From the NCBI RefSeq assembly GCF_036088315.1, contig NZ_CP107996.1, forward strand, positions 1,632,501-1,696,500: a stretch of DNA of 64,000 nt, written 5' to 3'. Source of the DNA: Streptomyces sp. NBC_00344 (GTDB lineage Bacteria > Actinomycetota > Actinomycetes > Streptomycetales > Streptomycetaceae). Within the stretch, counting starts at the first letter, position 1; each line of letters starts with the position of its first letter. Shown in pieces: positions 29,557 to 40,149 of the stretch. The notes beneath the pieces were generated by a model. It saw only the letters and a program-made list of their open reading frames with translations, was not told where the DNA came from and made no database searches. The position numbers and the translations under genes are program-made.

Positions 29557-32500
29557 TCAGCCGCGGGGCTTCTCGCGCATCTCGTACGTCGCGATGACGT
29601 CGTCGATCTTGATGTCGTTGAAGTTTCCGAGGTTGATACCGCCCTCGAAGCCTTCGCGGATCTCGGTGACGTCGTCCTTGAAGCGGCGCAGACCCGAGAT
29701 GGTGAGGCTCTCCGCGATGACCTTGCCATCGCGCAGCAGCCGCGCCTTCGTGTTGCGCTTGACCTCGCCGGAACGGACCAGCACACCGGCGATGTTGCCC
29801 AGCTTGGACGAACGGAAGATCTCGCGGATCTCCGCAGTACCGAGCTCGACCTCTTCGTACTCCGGCTTGAGCATGCCCTTGAGGGCCGCTTCGATCTCTT
29901 CGATCGCCTGGTAGATGACCGAGTAGTACCGGACGTCCACACCTTCGCGGTCGGCCATCTGCGCGGCACGGCCGGCCGCGCGGACGTTGAAGCCGATCAC
30001 GATCGCGTCGGAGCCGGTCGCCAGGTCGATGTCCGACTCGGTGACCGCACCCACACCGCGGTGCAGCACCCGGATGTCGACCTCTTCGCCGACGTCGAGC
30101 TGGAGCAGCGAGGACTCGAGAGCCTCCACCGAACCGGACGCGTCGCCCTTGATGATGAGGTTGAGTTCCTGGACCAGACCGGCCTTGAGCGCCTCGTCCA
30201 GATTCTCCAGGGAGAACCGGACACCCTTGCGGGCGAAGCGGACGTTGCGCTCACGCGCTGCACGCTTCTCGGCGATCTGACGGGCCGTACGGTCCTCGTC
30301 GACGACCAGGAAGTTGTCGCCGGCGCCCGGGACGTTGGTGAGACCGAGGACGAGGACCGGAGTCGAGGGACCCGCCTCTTCCACGTTCTCGCCCTTGTCG
30401 TCGAGCATCGCGCGGACCCTGCCGTACGCGTCGCCGACCACCATGGTGTCGCCGACCCGGAGGGTGCCTCGCTGGACCAGGACGGTCGCAACGGCACCGC
30501 GGCCGCGGTCGAGGTGGGACTCGATCGCAATACCCTGCGCGTCCTGCTCCGGGTTGGCCCGCAGGTCGAGCGAGGCGTCGGCGGTGAGGACGACGGCCTC
30601 CAGCAGCGACTCGATGTTGAGTCCCTGCTTGGCGGAGATGTCGACGAACATGGTGTCGCCGCCGTACTCCTCGGCCACCAGACCGAACTCGGTGAGCTGA
30701 CCGCGCACCTTGGTCGGGTCGGCACCCTCGACGTCGATCTTGTTGACCGCGACCACGATCGGCACGTCGGCCGCCTTGGCGTGGTTCAGCGCCTCGATCG
30801 TCTGGGGCATCACACCGTCGTTGGCCGCCACCACGAGGATCGCGATGTCGGTCGACTTGGCACCGCGGGCACGCATGGCGGTGAACGCCTCGTGACCAGG
30901 GGTGTCGATGAAGGTGATCTTGCGGTCCTCGCCGTTGACCTCGGAGGAGACCTGGTAGGCACCGATGTGCTGGGTGATGCCGCCGGCCTCGCCCGCAATG
31001 ACGTTGGTCTTGCGGATCGCGTCCAGAAGCCGCGTCTTACCGTGGTCGACGTGACCCATGACGGTCACGACCGGCGGACGCGCGACGAGGAACTCCTCGC
31101 CGCCCTCGTCCTCGCCGAACTCGATGTCGAAGGACTCGAGCAGCTCGCGGTCCTCCTCCTCGGGGCTGACGATCTCGAGGACGTAGCTCATCTCGTCCGC
31201 GAGCAGCTTCAGCGTCTCGTCGGGCACGGACTGGGTGGCCGTGACCATCTCGCCGAGATTCATCATCACGGCGACGAGCGACGCCGGGTTGGCGTTGATC
31301 TTCTCCGCGAAGTCGGTGAGGGAGGCACCGCGCGACAGGCGGACGGTCTGTCCGTTGCCGCGAGGCAGCATGACGCCGCCCACCGACGGGGCCTGCATGG
31401 CCTCGTACTCCTGGCGCCTCTGCCGCTTCGACTTGCGTCCACGACGGGCGGGCCCGCCGGGACGACCGAAGGCACCCTGTGTGCCACCGCGGCCACCGGG
31501 GCCGCCGGGACGGCCCGCGAAGCCGGGACGTCCACCGAAGCCACCACCGGGAGCGCCGCCACCGGGACGACCGCCGAAGCCGCCGCCACCGCCGGGACGA
31601 CCGCCGCCACCGGGACCTGCCGGACGGCCGGCGAAGCCGCCGCCCGGACGGGCGCCGCCGCCACCGGGACGGCCTGCGCCGCCACCGGGACCACGACCGC
31701 CACCGCCGGGACCGCCACCGGGACGGGGAGCCGCGGCGGGACGCTGCGGCATCATGCCGGGGTTGGGACGGTTACCACCGGGAGCACCGCCGGGACCACC
31801 GGCGGGGCGTGCGCCACCCTGCGGGCGGGGCATGCCACCGGGGCTCGGACGGGCGCCGCCCTGACCCTGGGGCCGGGGAGCACCGCCGGGACCACCCTGC
31901 GGACGCGGGCCGCCGGGACGGTCCTGGCCGCCGCCGGGGCGCGGGGCACCGCCGGGACGGGGCGCCTGCGGGCGCGCCATGCCGGTGGAGCCACCCGAGG
32001 TGAAGGGGTTGTTGCCCGGGCGGGGGCCCGCCGGGCGGCTGCCGCCGGGACGCGGTGCGCCCTGGCCTGCGGGACGTGCCGGACGCTCGCCGCCACGGCC
32101 ACCGTCTCGCTGACCGCCGTCACGCTGACCGCCGGCCGGGGCCGGACGGGCGGGACGCGGGCCGGGGGTGGCACCCGAGGGCCTCGGGGCCTGCGGCGCT
32201 GCGGGCGCCGGAGCCGAGAACTCGGCAGCGGGAACCGGGGCCGCCGGAGCGGGCTTGGCCGCCGCGGGCTTCGGACCCGGCCGCGGACCTGCGGCTGCCG
32301 GCGAGGACGCCGCGGGGGTGCTGCTCTGCGGAGCCTCGGCGGCGGCCGGCTTGGCCGGGACACCGGGCTTCGGGGCAGCGGGACGGGCCGCGGCGGCCGG
32401 GGCCGGCGCTGCGGCGGAGGAACCCGCGCGGTTGGCGGGGGAGGGCGCGGCCTTGCGAGGCGCGCCGGGCTTGGCAGCGGACTTGCCGGCGTTGCCGCCG

Positions 32501-32658
32501 GGCCCCTGCAAAGCGTCAGTCAACTTGCGTACAACCGGCGCCTCGATCGTCGAGGACGCCGAACGTACGAATTCACCGAGTTCTTGGAGCTTGGCCATGA
32601 CGACCTTGCTCTCAACCCCGAACTCCTTGGCGAGTTCGTATACCCGGACCTTAGCCAC
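29557..32658 (-). CDS. infB: Translation initiation factor IF-2
   Basis: 1033-residue GTPase that brings fMet-tRNA to the 30S subunit. An IF2_N domain lies at 1-50 ([20 protein letters not shown]). About 350 residues of Pro/Ala then Gly/Arg/Pro-rich low-complexity sequence follow (about 70-410). A second IF2_N domain comes near 440, then the G domain with GHVDHGKT (about 534-541), DTPGHEAF and NKID, and the beta-barrel and C domains. The GTG start is preceded by AAGGAG. The long glycine-rich linker is typical of streptomycetes. Confidence 0.97.
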   Translation of the reverse strand: MAKVRVYELAKEFGVESKVVMAKLQELGEFVRSASSTIEAPVVRKLTDALQGPGGNAGKSAAKPGAPRKAAPSPANRAGSSAAAPAPAAAARPAAPKPGVPAKPAAAEAPQSSTPAASSPAAAGPRPGPKPAAAKPAPAAPVPAAEFSAPAPAAPQAPRPSGATPGPRPARPAPAGGQRDGGQRDGGRGGERPARPAGQGAPRPGGSRPAGPRPGNNPFTSGGSTGMARPQAPRPGGAPRPGGGQDRPGGPRPQGGPGGAPRPQGQGGARPSPGGMPRPQGGARPAGGPGGAPGGNRPNPGMMPQRPAAAPRPGGGPGGGGRGPGGGAGRPGGGGARPGGGFAGRPAGPGGGGRPGGGGGFGGRPGGGAPGGGFGGRPGFAGRPGGPGGRGGTQGAFGRPGGPARRGRKSKRQRRQEYEAMQAPSVGGVMLPRGNGQTVRLSRGASLTDFAEKINANPASLVAVMMNLGEMVTATQSVPDETLKLLADEMSYVLEIVSPEEEDRELLESFDIEFGEDEGGEEFLVARPPVVTVMGHVDHGKTRLLDAIRKTNVIAGEAGGITQHIGAYQVSSEVNGEDRKITFIDTPGHEAFTAMRARGAKSTDIAILVVAANDGVMPQTIEALNHAKAADVPIVVAVNKIDVEGADPTKVRGQLTEFGLVAEEYGGDTMFVDISAKQGLNIESLLEAVVLTADASLDLRANPEQDAQGIAIESHLDRGRGAVATVLVQRGTLRVGDTMVVGDAYGRVRAMLDDKGENVEEAGPSTPVLVLGLTNVPGAGDNFLVVDEDRTARQIAEKRAARERNVRFARKGVRFSLENLDEALKAGLVQELNLIIKGDASGSVEALESSLLQLDVGEEVDIRVLHRGVGAVTESDIDLATGSDAIVIGFNVRAAGRAAQMADREGVDVRYYSVIYQAIEEIEAALKGMLKPEYEEVELGTAEIREIFRSSKLGNIAGVLVRSGEVKRNTKARLLRDGKVIAESLTISGLRRFKDDVTEIREGFEGGINLGNFNDIKIDDVIATYEMREKPRG

Positions 32659-32707
32659 TTCGCTCCTTTTAGGTCCGGGTTACCGCCGGACCGTCGCTAC
32701 TTCATGG

Positions 32708-32740
32708 GCGTACTCATCGCGTACTCATCGAGTGCTCATC
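32708..32740 (-). repeat. Three tandem 11-bp repeats in the infB leader
   Basis: GCGTACTCATC at 32708-32718 and 32719-32729 is followed by GAGTGCTCATC at 32730-32740, 50 bp before the infB start. As RNA this reads as three GAUGAG units. No family was recognised. Confidence 0.8.
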
Positions 32741-32806
32741 GCAATCTCGACCTACTTCCAACTCGCGAGGTACCTGACCGCACGGGGACCCGTGCCGTTC
32801 CTTTTC

Positions 32807-33085
32807 TTACGGTGCTGCCTGCTCGACGTACTGGTTCAGCGCCGCACTGTCGAGCGCTCCCTTGACCCTGAAGGCCCTGGAGAACGCCCGGCGGCGGACC
32901 GCCAGGTCGAGGCAGACCGAGGCGGGGTGCAGATACGCACCCCGGCCGGGCAGCGTACCGCGCGGATCAGGGACACAAATGCCCTCCACCGCCACGATGC
33001 GCAGCAGATCGCTCTTGGCCGCACGCTCCCGGCATCCCACGCAGGTTCGCTCAGGGCATACTCGGGCGTCTGTCCGGCCAGACAC
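32807..33085 (-). CDS. YlxR family (DUF448) RNA-binding protein
   Basis: About 92 residues; a small basic protein encoded between nusA and infB in most bacteria. It carries the family block CPERTCVGCRERAAKSDLLRIV and PDPRGTLPGRGAYLHP. I take the GTG at 33083-33085 (VSGRTDAR); a TTG two codons earlier (33089-33091) is closer to GGGAGG and is equally possible. YlxR is reported to influence RNase P or nucleoid-related regulation in some bacteria; here context only. Confidence 0.93.
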   Translation of the reverse strand: MSGRTDARVCPERTCVGCRERAAKSDLLRIVAVEGICVPDPRGTLPGRGAYLHPASVCLDLAVRRRAFSRAFRVKGALDSAALNQYVEQAAP

Positions 33086-33193
33086 GTTCAAGTCTACCTC
33101 CCCGTATCGACCTCACCCTTTTGGGGCAGGAATCGAACGGATGTTGTCCTGATCTTTCTCGGATCCTGCGGAGACGGACTCCGGCCGGACCGT

Positions 33194-34198
33194 TCAGTCC
33201 TCGTCCGACGACTGCTCCGGCGCCTGCTCGGTGTCCGGGCGGATGTCGATCCGCCAGCCGGTCAGCCGGGCGGCGAGCCTGGCGTTCTGGCCCTCCTTGC
33301 CGATGGCGAGGGAGAGCTGGTAGTCGGGAACGGTGACGCGTGCGGAACGGGCACCGAGATCGACGATCTCGACCTTGCTGACGCGGGCCGGGGAGAGCGC
33401 GTTGGCCACCATCTCGGCCGGGTCGTCCGACCAGTCCACGATGTCGATCTTCTCACCGAGCAGCTCGGCCATGACATTGCGCACACGGCTGCCCATCGGG
33501 CCGATGCAGGCACCCTTCGGGTTGAGCCCCGAGCGGGTGGACCGTACCGCGATCTTGCTGCGGTGGCCGGCCTCGCGGGCGATGGCCTCGATGACCACGG
33601 AGCCGTCGGCGATCTCCGGGACCTCCAGGGCGAAGAGCTTCTTCACCAGGTTCGGATGGGTGCGCGACAGCGTCACGGACGGGCCACGGACACCCTTGGC
33701 CACCCGGACCACATAGGTGCGCAGCCGGAGGCCATGGGTGTAGCTCTCGCCGGGGACCTGCTCCTGCACCGGCAGGATCGCCTCCAGCTTGCCGATGTCG
33801 ACCAGTACGTTCCGCGGGTCCTTGCCCTGCTGCACGACACCGGCGACGACATCGCCCTCACGGCCTGCGTACTCGCCGAACGTCAGGTCGTCCTCCGCGT
33901 CCCGCAGGCGCTGCAGGATGACCTGCTTGGCCGTGGTCGCCGCGATCCGGCCGAAGTCGGACGGGGTGTCGTCGAACTCCCGGGCCTCCTGGCCCTCTTC
34001 GAGATCCGCCGGGTCCTCCTTCGCCCAGACCGTCACATGACCGTTGTCATGATCGAGGCTGACGCGCGCGAGACGGCGGCTTCCCTCGGTGCGGTGGTAG
34101 GCGATGAGGAGGGCCGACTCGATCGCCTCGACCAGCAGGTCGAAGGAAATCTCCTTCTCCTTCGCCAAGCCCTTCAGAAGCTTTACGTCGATGTCCAT
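33194..34198 (-). CDS. nusA: Transcription termination/antitermination factor NusA
   Basis: 334 residues: N-terminal RNA-polymerase-binding domain ([15 protein letters not shown]), S1 domain (about 120-190), KH1 (VDIGKLEA region through [15 protein letters not shown]) and KH2 ([21 protein letters not shown]). It lacks the acidic C-terminal repeats of the E. coli protein, as in other actinobacteria. The start is 2 bp after the rimP stop. Confidence 0.96.
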   Translation of the reverse strand: MDIDVKLLKGLAKEKEISFDLLVEAIESALLIAYHRTEGSRRLARVSLDHDNGHVTVWAKEDPADLEEGQEAREFDDTPSDFGRIAATTAKQVILQRLRDAEDDLTFGEYAGREGDVVAGVVQQGKDPRNVLVDIGKLEAILPVQEQVPGESYTHGLRLRTYVVRVAKGVRGPSVTLSRTHPNLVKKLFALEVPEIADGSVVIEAIAREAGHRSKIAVRSTRSGLNPKGACIGPMGSRVRNVMAELLGEKIDIVDWSDDPAEMVANALSPARVSKVEIVDLGARSARVTVPDYQLSLAIGKEGQNARLAARLTGWRIDIRPDTEQAPEQSSDED

Positions 34199-34200
34199 GG

Positions 34201-34698
34201 CTACGCCTCCTCTTCCTTCTTGTCCTTGCGGTTGAACTCGAGCTCGACACGTGCCTTGGCGATCTCCTGGAAGGCGACCCGGCGGGCGGTGGGCTTGCGC
34301 CCCTTCACACCCGGCACCTCGACACCCAGACCTTCGTCGTCCACCTCGAGAATGCGGGCGACCAGCTCGCCGCCGTCGTTCAGGGTCAGCCTGGCCAGAC
34401 GGCCGATGGCCCGGACGTAGTGGCGGTGCTCCGACAGCGGGCGGTCCGCGCCCGGGGAACTGACTTCGAGGACGTACTCGTCCTCGCCCATCACGTCACT
34501 CTCGTCGAGCTTCTCGGAGATGGCGCGGCTCAGTTCGGCGCAGGTGTCGAGCTCCACGCCCTCTTCCGAGTCCACGACGACTCTCAGCACGCCACGCCGG
34601 CCGGCCCGGGACAGATCGATCTCTTCCAGATCCAGGTCCTTGGCGGCGACGAGCGGTTCCAGCAGCCCGCGCAGCCTTTCGCTCTGGGTGGTGCTCAT
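34201..34698 (-). CDS. rimP: Ribosome maturation factor RimP
   Basis: 165-residue 30S maturation factor. The N-terminal domain contains [14 protein letters not shown] [17 protein letters not shown], and the hallmark [14 protein letters not shown] is present. A lysine/glutamate-rich C-terminal tail follows. First gene of the rimP-nusA-ylxR-infB-DUF503-rbfA-truB operon; the promoter should lie in the 150 bp upstream, which also separates it from the divergent lipoprotein gene. Confidence 0.95.
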   Translation of the reverse strand: MSTTQSERLRGLLEPLVAAKDLDLEEIDLSRAGRRGVLRVVVDSEEGVELDTCAELSRAISEKLDESDVMGEDEYVLEVSSPGADRPLSEHRHYVRAIGRLARLTLNDGGELVARILEVDDEGLGVEVPGVKGRKPTARRVAFQEIAKARVELEFNRKDKKEEEA

Positions 34699-34851
34699 CC
34701 GGGTGACTCCTCGGCCGCGTGTGCTGTTGTGGGATCGTCGCGTGTCGGATCAAAGGGTATCCGGTCGCAGGGGGTGTTGCCGTCCTACCACCGGTGACCC
34801 GCAGGTACGCTCGCCAGCGGTGATCACTACGAGGGGCCGAGGGAGACAGAC

Positions 34852-35379
34852 GTGCGGCGCACGGGGACCACACGCAGGCGTCTGCTGAGCGTGACGGGAG
34901 CTGCGGGGGCCGGTCTGCTGACCGGCTGTTCGAAGCGGCCCGCTGCACACCGTACACAGGGTGCGGCGGCGCCCGATGCCACCACCGCGCTGCGGCAGCG
35001 GTCCGCGCGCGCCAGCGGGACGCTTCTCGCGCTCTACGACGCGGTGCTCGCCCAGCACACGGACCCCGGGACGGGCGCGCTCGCACGGCCGTTGCGGGAC
35101 GCCGTGGCGCTGCACGTGAGCGCCCTGTCCCCGGCCGCGGCCACACCGGGTCCGTCCCCTTCCCGCACCCGCTCCGCGTCACCGGCGCCCGCTCCCCCGG
35201 CGGTCCCGGCCGGCCGGGAGGACGCGGTGAAGGCCCTCGCCGCGGCCGAGCGCCGTACCGCGGACACCCACACCGCCGCCCTCGCCGGGGCACCGCCCGA
35301 GCTGGCCCGACTGCTGGCGTCGATCGCCGCCGCATCCGCCGTACACGCGTATCTGCTGACCGCGGGAGACCACCGATGA
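34852..35379 (+). CDS. Tat-type lipoprotein of unknown function
   Basis: 175 residues from a GTG preceded by GGGAGA. The N-terminus has twin arginines (TTRRRLLSVTG), a hydrophobic stretch and the lipobox LLTGC with Cys26, so a Tat-exported lipoprotein is likely. The mature part is Ala-rich and helical with a Pro/Ser linker near 95-125. It overlaps the ferritin-like gene by 4 bp (ATGA), suggesting a joint role. The helical mature part could itself be a divergent four-helix protein; no known family is certain. Confidence 0.75.
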   Translation: MRRTGTTRRRLLSVTGAAGAGLLTGCSKRPAAHRTQGAAAPDATTALRQRSARASGTLLALYDAVLAQHTDPGTGALARPLRDAVALHVSALSPAAATPGPSPSRTRSASPAPAPPAVPAGREDAVKALAAAERRTADTHTAALAGAPPELARLLASIAAASAVHAYLLTAGDHR

Positions 35380-35828
35380 GCTCGCTGGCCGCCGCGCAAG
35401 CCGCGCTCGCCGCCGAACACGCCGCGGTGTACGGCTACGCGGTCGTCGGCGGCCGGGTCGCCGACGACCGGCGCGAGGAGGCACACAGGGCGTACGACGC
35501 GCACCGCGCCGCCCGTGACGGCCTGGTCCGCACCGTGCGGGACCTGGGTGGGAAGCCGGTGGCCGGGTTGGCCGCCTACGCCTTGCCCTTCCCGGTGGAA
35601 GGGCACACCGACGCGGTGCGGCTGGCAGCGGATCTGGAGGACCGGGTGGCCGATGTCTACTCCGACCTGGTGCGTGCGGCGCGCGGGCCGCTGCGCCACG
35701 AAGCGGCCCTCTCCCTGCGGGAGTCGGCAGTGCGGGCGGTGCGGTGGCGGGGCGGCGGCAGCGTAGCCTTTCCGGGGCTCGTCGAACGGGCCGCTCCCAG
35801 TTCCGGAAAGGGAACCACCCACGCATGA
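35376..35828 (+). CDS. Ferritin-like DUF4439 protein
   Basis: 150 residues, predicted four-helix ferritin-like fold of the DUF4439 type. Helix 1 contains AAEHAAVYGYAVVG with Glu14 and His15. Helix 2 contains EEAHRAYDAHRAARD, and the later helix DLEDRVADVYSDLV. These Glu/His residues resemble a reduced ferritin metal site, but a full di-iron set is not clear. Translationally coupled at both ends (ATGA overlaps) to the Tat lipoprotein and the kinase-fold protein. Confidence 0.82.
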   Translation: MSSLAAAQAALAAEHAAVYGYAVVGGRVADDRREEAHRAYDAHRAARDGLVRTVRDLGGKPVAGLAAYALPFPVEGHTDAVRLAADLEDRVADVYSDLVRAARGPLRHEAALSLRESAVRAVRWRGGGSVAFPGLVERAAPSSGKGTTHA

Positions 35829-36736
35829 CTTTCGAACCGCCGCAGCGGCTGGTCCGGGCGCTCGGCGAGACGTACGGGGACGCCGCCGCGGCCGACTGGC
35901 TCGGCAGGATTTCGGCCGCCACTCAAGGGGCACTCGATGTACGGGAGTTGACCGCGGAACGCGTGCAGGCCCCCGGTGGGCGCAGCAGCCTGGTCGTTCT
36001 GGTGCAGCAGCCCGGCGGCGGCTCCGCCGTCCTGAAGGTGGCCCCGGAGTTCGCGGGTCCGCATCTGGAGCGGGCCGCGCTGGCCCACTGGAACGGCTGG
36101 GGTGCGGTGCGGTTGCTCGACGACCCCGCGGCGGTCACGGTTCAGGACACCGCGCTGCTGATCGAGCGGCTGCACCCGGAGGTCTCCTTGCACTCCCTGC
36201 CGGAGGCGAAGGCGCTGCTCGAGGCGTCGGGCACGGTACGGAAGCTGTGGGTCGAGCCGCCGCCCGCGCATCCCTTCGAGACGGTCACCGAGCGCACGGC
36301 GCGCCAGTCCGACGCGATGCGCGCGACGGCGGAGCCCCTGGTGGTGCCGCTGGTGGACGCGGCACTCGCCGCACGCGACGAACTGGTCTCCGCACCCCCC
36401 GAGCCCGTGCTGCTGCACGGCAACTTCCGCCAGAGCAAGGTCCTCGCGGGCGAGCGCACCCCCTGGCTGGCGGTCGGCCCCGATCCGGTCGTCGGGGAAC
36501 GGGCCTACGACCTGGCCCGGCTGGTACGGGACCGGGTGGACGATCTGGTGGCGGCGGCGGTCGGCCCGTCGACCGTACGGCGCCGGGTGAACCGTCTCGC
36601 GGACTCGCTCGAGGTGGATCGGGGACGGCTGCACGGCTGGACGCTGTTCCGGGCGGTGGAGTCAGGTGCACGGGCGATCGCAGCGGGGCGGCGGCAGGAC
36701 GGCGAGCTGCTGCTGGAGTTCGCGGGCTGGCTGTAG
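35825..36736 (+). CDS. Aminoglycoside phosphotransferase-fold protein, probable pseudokinase
   Basis: 303 residues with the APH/choline-kinase fold. The ATP-binding Lys (SAVLKVAP, Lys71) and a later acidic motif (AVGPDPVVGERAYDLA, Asp220) are present. The catalytic loop, normally HGDxxxxN, reads HGNFRQSK (198-205): Asp is Asn200 and the metal-binding Asn is Lys205. Kinase activity is therefore doubtful. ATGA overlap with the ferritin-like gene. It ends convergently with proS, with a hairpin in between. Confidence 0.82.
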   Translation: MTFEPPQRLVRALGETYGDAAAADWLGRISAATQGALDVRELTAERVQAPGGRSSLVVLVQQPGGGSAVLKVAPEFAGPHLERAALAHWNGWGAVRLLDDPAAVTVQDTALLIERLHPEVSLHSLPEAKALLEASGTVRKLWVEPPPAHPFETVTERTARQSDAMRATAEPLVVPLVDAALAARDELVSAPPEPVLLHGNFRQSKVLAGERTPWLAVGPDPVVGERAYDLARLVRDRVDDLVAAAVGPSTVRRRVNRLADSLEVDRGRLHGWTLFRAVESGARAIAAGRRQDGELLLEFAGWL

Positions 36737-36803
36737 GACGCGCCCGCCTGCGGTGCCGCTGCTGTTCAACTCCGCCTCACCGGCTCTGCCTGCCGCTCCG
36801 TGA

Positions 36804-36839
36804 ACCGCCGCAGCGGCCCTTCCGGGCCCCCGCGGCGGT
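36804..36839. terminator. Bidirectional terminator between the kinase-fold gene and proS
   Basis: ACCGCCGC (36804-36811) pairs with GCGGCGGT (36832-36839), with an inner GGCCC/GGGCC stem around TTCC. It lies between convergent genes. Confidence 0.75.
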
Positions 36840-36850
36840 CGGGAACAGCC

Positions 36851-38545
36851 TCAGCCGACGAGACGCGCGATCGCCTCGTCCACCGTGAGCTCTTCGCGCT
36901 CGCCCGTGCGACGGTCCTTGAGCTCCAGCACACCGTCGGACGACCGCCGGCCCGCCACCAGGATCTGCGGGACACCGATCAGCTCGGAGTCGGTGAACTT
37001 CACTCCGGGCGAGATTCCGGGGCGGTCGTCGACGAGCACCCGCACCCCGGCGGCGCCCAGCCGCTCCGCCACGTCGAGTGCCAGCTCCGTCTGCAGAGCC
37101 TTGCCGGCCGCCACCACGTGAACGTCGGCCGGCGCGATCTCCTTGGGCCAGCACAGACCCTTCCCGTCGGCCGACTGCTCAGCGAGCGCGGCTACCGCAC
37201 GGGAGACGCCGATGCCGTAGGACCCCATGGTGACCCGCACCGGCTTGCCCTGCTGGCCGAGGACGTCGAGCTGGAAGGTGTCCGCGTACTTGCGGCCCAG
37301 CTGGAAGATGTGACCGATCTCGATCGCCCGGTCCAGCTGTAGGCCCGAACCGCAGGACGGGCAGGGGTCGCCGGCCTCGACGACCACGACGTCGAGGTAG
37401 TCGTCCACCTCGAAGTCCCGCCCGGCGACGACGTTGCGGGCGTGTGTGTCGGGCTTGTTGGCGCCGGTCACCCACGCCGTGCCGGCCGCGATCCGCGGGT
37501 CCGCGATGTAGCGGACCTTCTCCAGGCCCTGCGGACCGACATAGCCGCGCACCAGGTCGGGGCGGCCCTCGAAGTCCTCGGCGGTGACCAGCTCCACGAC
37601 GGCGGGCGCCAGGTGCTCGCCCAGCTTGCCGAGGTCCACCTCACGGTCGCCGGGTACACCGACCGCGACGATCTCGCCGTCCACCTTCACCAGAAGGTTC
37701 TTCAGCGTCGCCGATGCCGGGATGCCGAGCAGCGCGGCCAGCGTCTCGATCGTCGGGGTGTCAGGGGTGTCGAGCTCCTCTGCGGGGCCGTGCTCGGACG
37801 CCGCGGGCGGCGCCACCTTGTAGGTCACAGCCTCGGTGTTCGCCGCGTAGTCGCAGTTCGGGCAGTCCGCGAAGGTGTCCTCACCGGCCGCCGCCGGGGC
37901 CAGGAACTCCTCCGACGCGGAGCCGCCCATCGCACCCGAGACGGCGGAGACGATGCGGTGGTCGAGACCGAGCCGCTGGAAGATCTTGATGTACGCCCCG
38001 CGGTGCAGCCGGTACGACTCGGCCAGCCCCTCGTCCGTGGTGTCGAAGGAGTAGGAGTCCTTCATCTGGAACTCACGGCCGCGCAGCACGCCGGAGCGGG
38101 GGCGCGCCTCGTCCCGGTACTTCGTCTGGATCTGGTAGAGCATCACCGGCAGGTCCTTGTAGGACGTGCACTGGTCCTTGACGGTCTGGGTGAAGATCTC
38201 CTCGTGGGTCGGGCCGAGGAGATAGTCGGCGCCCTTGCGGTCCTTGAGACGGAAGAGCAGGTCGCCGTACTCCTCCCAGCGGCCGGACGCCTCGTAGGCC
38301 TCCTTGGGCAGCAGCGCGGGCAGCAGGACTTCCTGGGCGCCGATGGCGTCCATCTCCTCGCGCACCACGCGGGAGATGTTGTCCAGGACCTTCTTGCCCA
38401 GCGGCAGCCAGGTCCAGATACCGGCCGCGTTGCGGCGGACGTATCCGGCACGGACCAGCAACTTGTGGCTGAGCGTCTCCGCGTCCGCCGGGTCGTCGCG
38501 CAAGGTCTTGACCATCAACCGGGACATGCGCTGGACCTGGGCCAT
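36851..38545 (-). CDS. proS: Prolyl-tRNA synthetase
   Basis: Class II synthetase, 564 residues, of the bacterial form with a YbaK-like editing insert between motifs 2 and 3. Motif 1 region: [24 protein letters not shown]. Motif 2: [21 protein letters not shown]. The insert includes [14 protein letters not shown] and [24 protein letters not shown]; motif 3 is [16 protein letters not shown]. The C-terminal anticodon-binding domain follows. ATG start at 38543-38545. Confidence 0.97.
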   Translation of the reverse strand: MAQVQRMSRLMVKTLRDDPADAETLSHKLLVRAGYVRRNAAGIWTWLPLGKKVLDNISRVVREEMDAIGAQEVLLPALLPKEAYEASGRWEEYGDLLFRLKDRKGADYLLGPTHEEIFTQTVKDQCTSYKDLPVMLYQIQTKYRDEARPRSGVLRGREFQMKDSYSFDTTDEGLAESYRLHRGAYIKIFQRLGLDHRIVSAVSGAMGGSASEEFLAPAAAGEDTFADCPNCDYAANTEAVTYKVAPPAASEHGPAEELDTPDTPTIETLAALLGIPASATLKNLLVKVDGEIVAVGVPGDREVDLGKLGEHLAPAVVELVTAEDFEGRPDLVRGYVGPQGLEKVRYIADPRIAAGTAWVTGANKPDTHARNVVAGRDFEVDDYLDVVVVEAGDPCPSCGSGLQLDRAIEIGHIFQLGRKYADTFQLDVLGQQGKPVRVTMGSYGIGVSRAVAALAEQSADGKGLCWPKEIAPADVHVVAAGKALQTELALDVAERLGAAGVRVLVDDRPGISPGVKFTDSELIGVPQILVAGRRSSDGVLELKDRRTGEREELTVDEAIARLVG

Positions 38546-38646
38546 GGTGACTCTCCTGCTTGGCTGTGTTTTCCGGAGGACACCCCCCGGACCCCCGTAA
38601 GTGATGTCAGGAGGTTAACCGGGCCCGGCGGGCGGGCGGAAATCGG

Positions 38647-39201
38647 TCAGCCGGCGTCCGGCCGGCCGGGCCGGAGCAGCGGGAGCGGAGCACCCATCAC
38701 GGCGTACGGCTGTCCCGCACTCGGGAAGTGGACCCGGCGGGCCAGGTCGGTGTACCCGAGTGCCCGGTAGAGGCCGCGGGCCGGGCTCTCGGTGTCGATC
38801 GCGGAGAGGATGGAGCGGGGCTGTTCCGCGCTGTCGGTGAGCGTCGTGATCAGTTCGCGGCCGATGCCGCGGCCCTGGTAGTCGGGGTGCACGTGCAGTT
38901 CGGTGATCACAAAGGAGTCGTCGAGCCATTCCGCGGTATCGGTGCTGCGCAGATACGGTTCGACGACCGTGGACCACCAGTGGCCGCGGCTGTTGGGCAT
39001 CCCGTAGACAAAGCCGGTCAGCCGGCCGTCGGCGGTGGTCGCGCCGAGGGCGTGGGCGCCCGGGTTCTGCAGATGGCGCAGCACGATGTGGCGGCGCACG
39101 GCGACCTCGTCGTCGCTGAGCCCGAACGCGAGGGCCTGCACGGCCAGGGCCTCGTCCACGCGCGCGGCGAGATCGACCGGCCGGACCACTACGTCATCCA
39201 T
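38647..39201 (-). CDS. GNAT family N-acetyltransferase
   Basis: 184 residues with a GNAT fold. Acetyl-CoA motif A is FVITELHVHPDYQGRGIGRELITTL (about 108-132), followed by SILSAIDTESPARGLYRALGY. ATG at 39199-39201; a GTG three codons earlier is possible. The substrate is unknown. It lies upstream of proS and downstream of another GNAT gene on the same strand. Confidence 0.88.
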   Translation of the reverse strand: MDDVVVRPVDLAARVDEALAVQALAFGLSDDEVAVRRHIVLRHLQNPGAHALGATTADGRLTGFVYGMPNSRGHWWSTVVEPYLRSTDTAEWLDDSFVITELHVHPDYQGRGIGRELITTLTDSAEQPRSILSAIDTESPARGLYRALGYTDLARRVHFPSAGQPYAVMGAPLPLLRPGRPDAG

Positions 39202-39231
39202 GGTCGGCACCCTAACGGCAGAGCCCCCGGC

Positions 39232-40077
39232 TCAGAACAGCACGCTCATGAAGGCTCCGACCTCACGGAAGCCGACCCGGCGGTAGGCGGCGCGTGCCGC
39301 GACGTTGAAGTCGTTGACGTAGAGGCTGACCACGGGCGCGACATCGGCGAGCGCGAAGCGGAGGACGGCTGCCATGCCCGTCTCCGAGAGCCCCTGGCCG
39401 CGGTACTCGGGGGCGACCCAGACGCCCTGGATCTGGCAGGCCCGCGAGGTGGCCGCGCCGATCTCGGCCTTGAAGACGACCTTGCCGTCGTCGATACGGG
39501 CGAAGGAGCGTCCGGAACCGACCAGTTCCGCAACTCGTGCCTGGTAGAGCAGCCCGCCATCGCCTGCGGTCGGAGATACGCCGACCTCCTCGGTGAACAT
39601 GGCCACGCAAGCAGGCATCACCACGTCGAGCTCATCCTTGCGGATCCGCCGGACCAGCGGGTCCGGCGGGACATCGGCCGACGGCTGCTCGGTGACCATC
39701 AGCGGCTGGTTGGGGCGGACATCGCGGGCCGGGCCCCAGCTCGGTTCGAGCAGTTTCCAGAGCAGTGCGGTCGGCTCGGCCGGGCCGACGATGGACGAGC
39801 AGCGGCGTCCGGCTCTGCGGGCGCGATCCGCGAACGCCCTGACGGCTTCCGGGCCGGCGCAGATCGGCACCAGGTTGGCTCCGGAGTAGCACAGCGAGCG
39901 GAGCCGCCCGTCGGTGTACCACCCCCACATCTCGCCGCCGAGACGCCAGGGGTCGAGGCCGGCGATCTGCACTCGGGAGGTGACAAAGGCGTTGACGACG
40001 GGCTCGCTGTGGAGAAGTGCGAGTGCCGCGTCGAGTTCGCTGGGTTCGAGGACCCGGGTGGTGGTCTGCGTCAACAC
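39232..40077 (-). CDS. GNAT acetyltransferase with N-terminal DUF4081 domain
   Basis: 281 residues. The N-terminal half matches DUF4081 (VNAFVTSRVQIAGLDPWRLG, GEMWGWYTDGRLRSLCYSGA), and the C-terminal half is a GNAT domain with GVWVAPEYRGQGLSETGM (about 220-240). I chose the GTG at 40075-40077, preceded by GTGAGG, over in-frame codons upstream. The 30-bp gap to the downstream GNAT gene suggests co-transcription. Substrate unknown. Confidence 0.88.
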   Translation of the reverse strand: MLTQTTTRVLEPSELDAALALLHSEPVVNAFVTSRVQIAGLDPWRLGGEMWGWYTDGRLRSLCYSGANLVPICAGPEAVRAFADRARRAGRRCSSIVGPAEPTALLWKLLEPSWGPARDVRPNQPLMVTEQPSADVPPDPLVRRIRKDELDVVMPACVAMFTEEVGVSPTAGDGGLLYQARVAELVGSGRSFARIDDGKVVFKAEIGAATSRACQIQGVWVAPEYRGQGLSETGMAAVLRFALADVAPVVSLYVNDFNVAARAAYRRVGFREVGAFMSVLF

Positions 40078-40149
40078 GTGGGGCCTCACCATACGGTCTG
40101 CTGATCTCCGCACTGTACCTGGCGTGTCGGCCGTGTGCGGATACGGAGG

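Noticed and set aside
30061..32865. 934-codon plus-strand open frame with long Thr/Ala/Gly runs
   Set aside because: It mirrors the Gly/Pro-rich part of infB on the other strand.
33118..33150. GAATCGAAC, reminiscent of a tRNA T loop on the minus strand
   Set aside because: The flanks do not form a T stem or acceptor stem.
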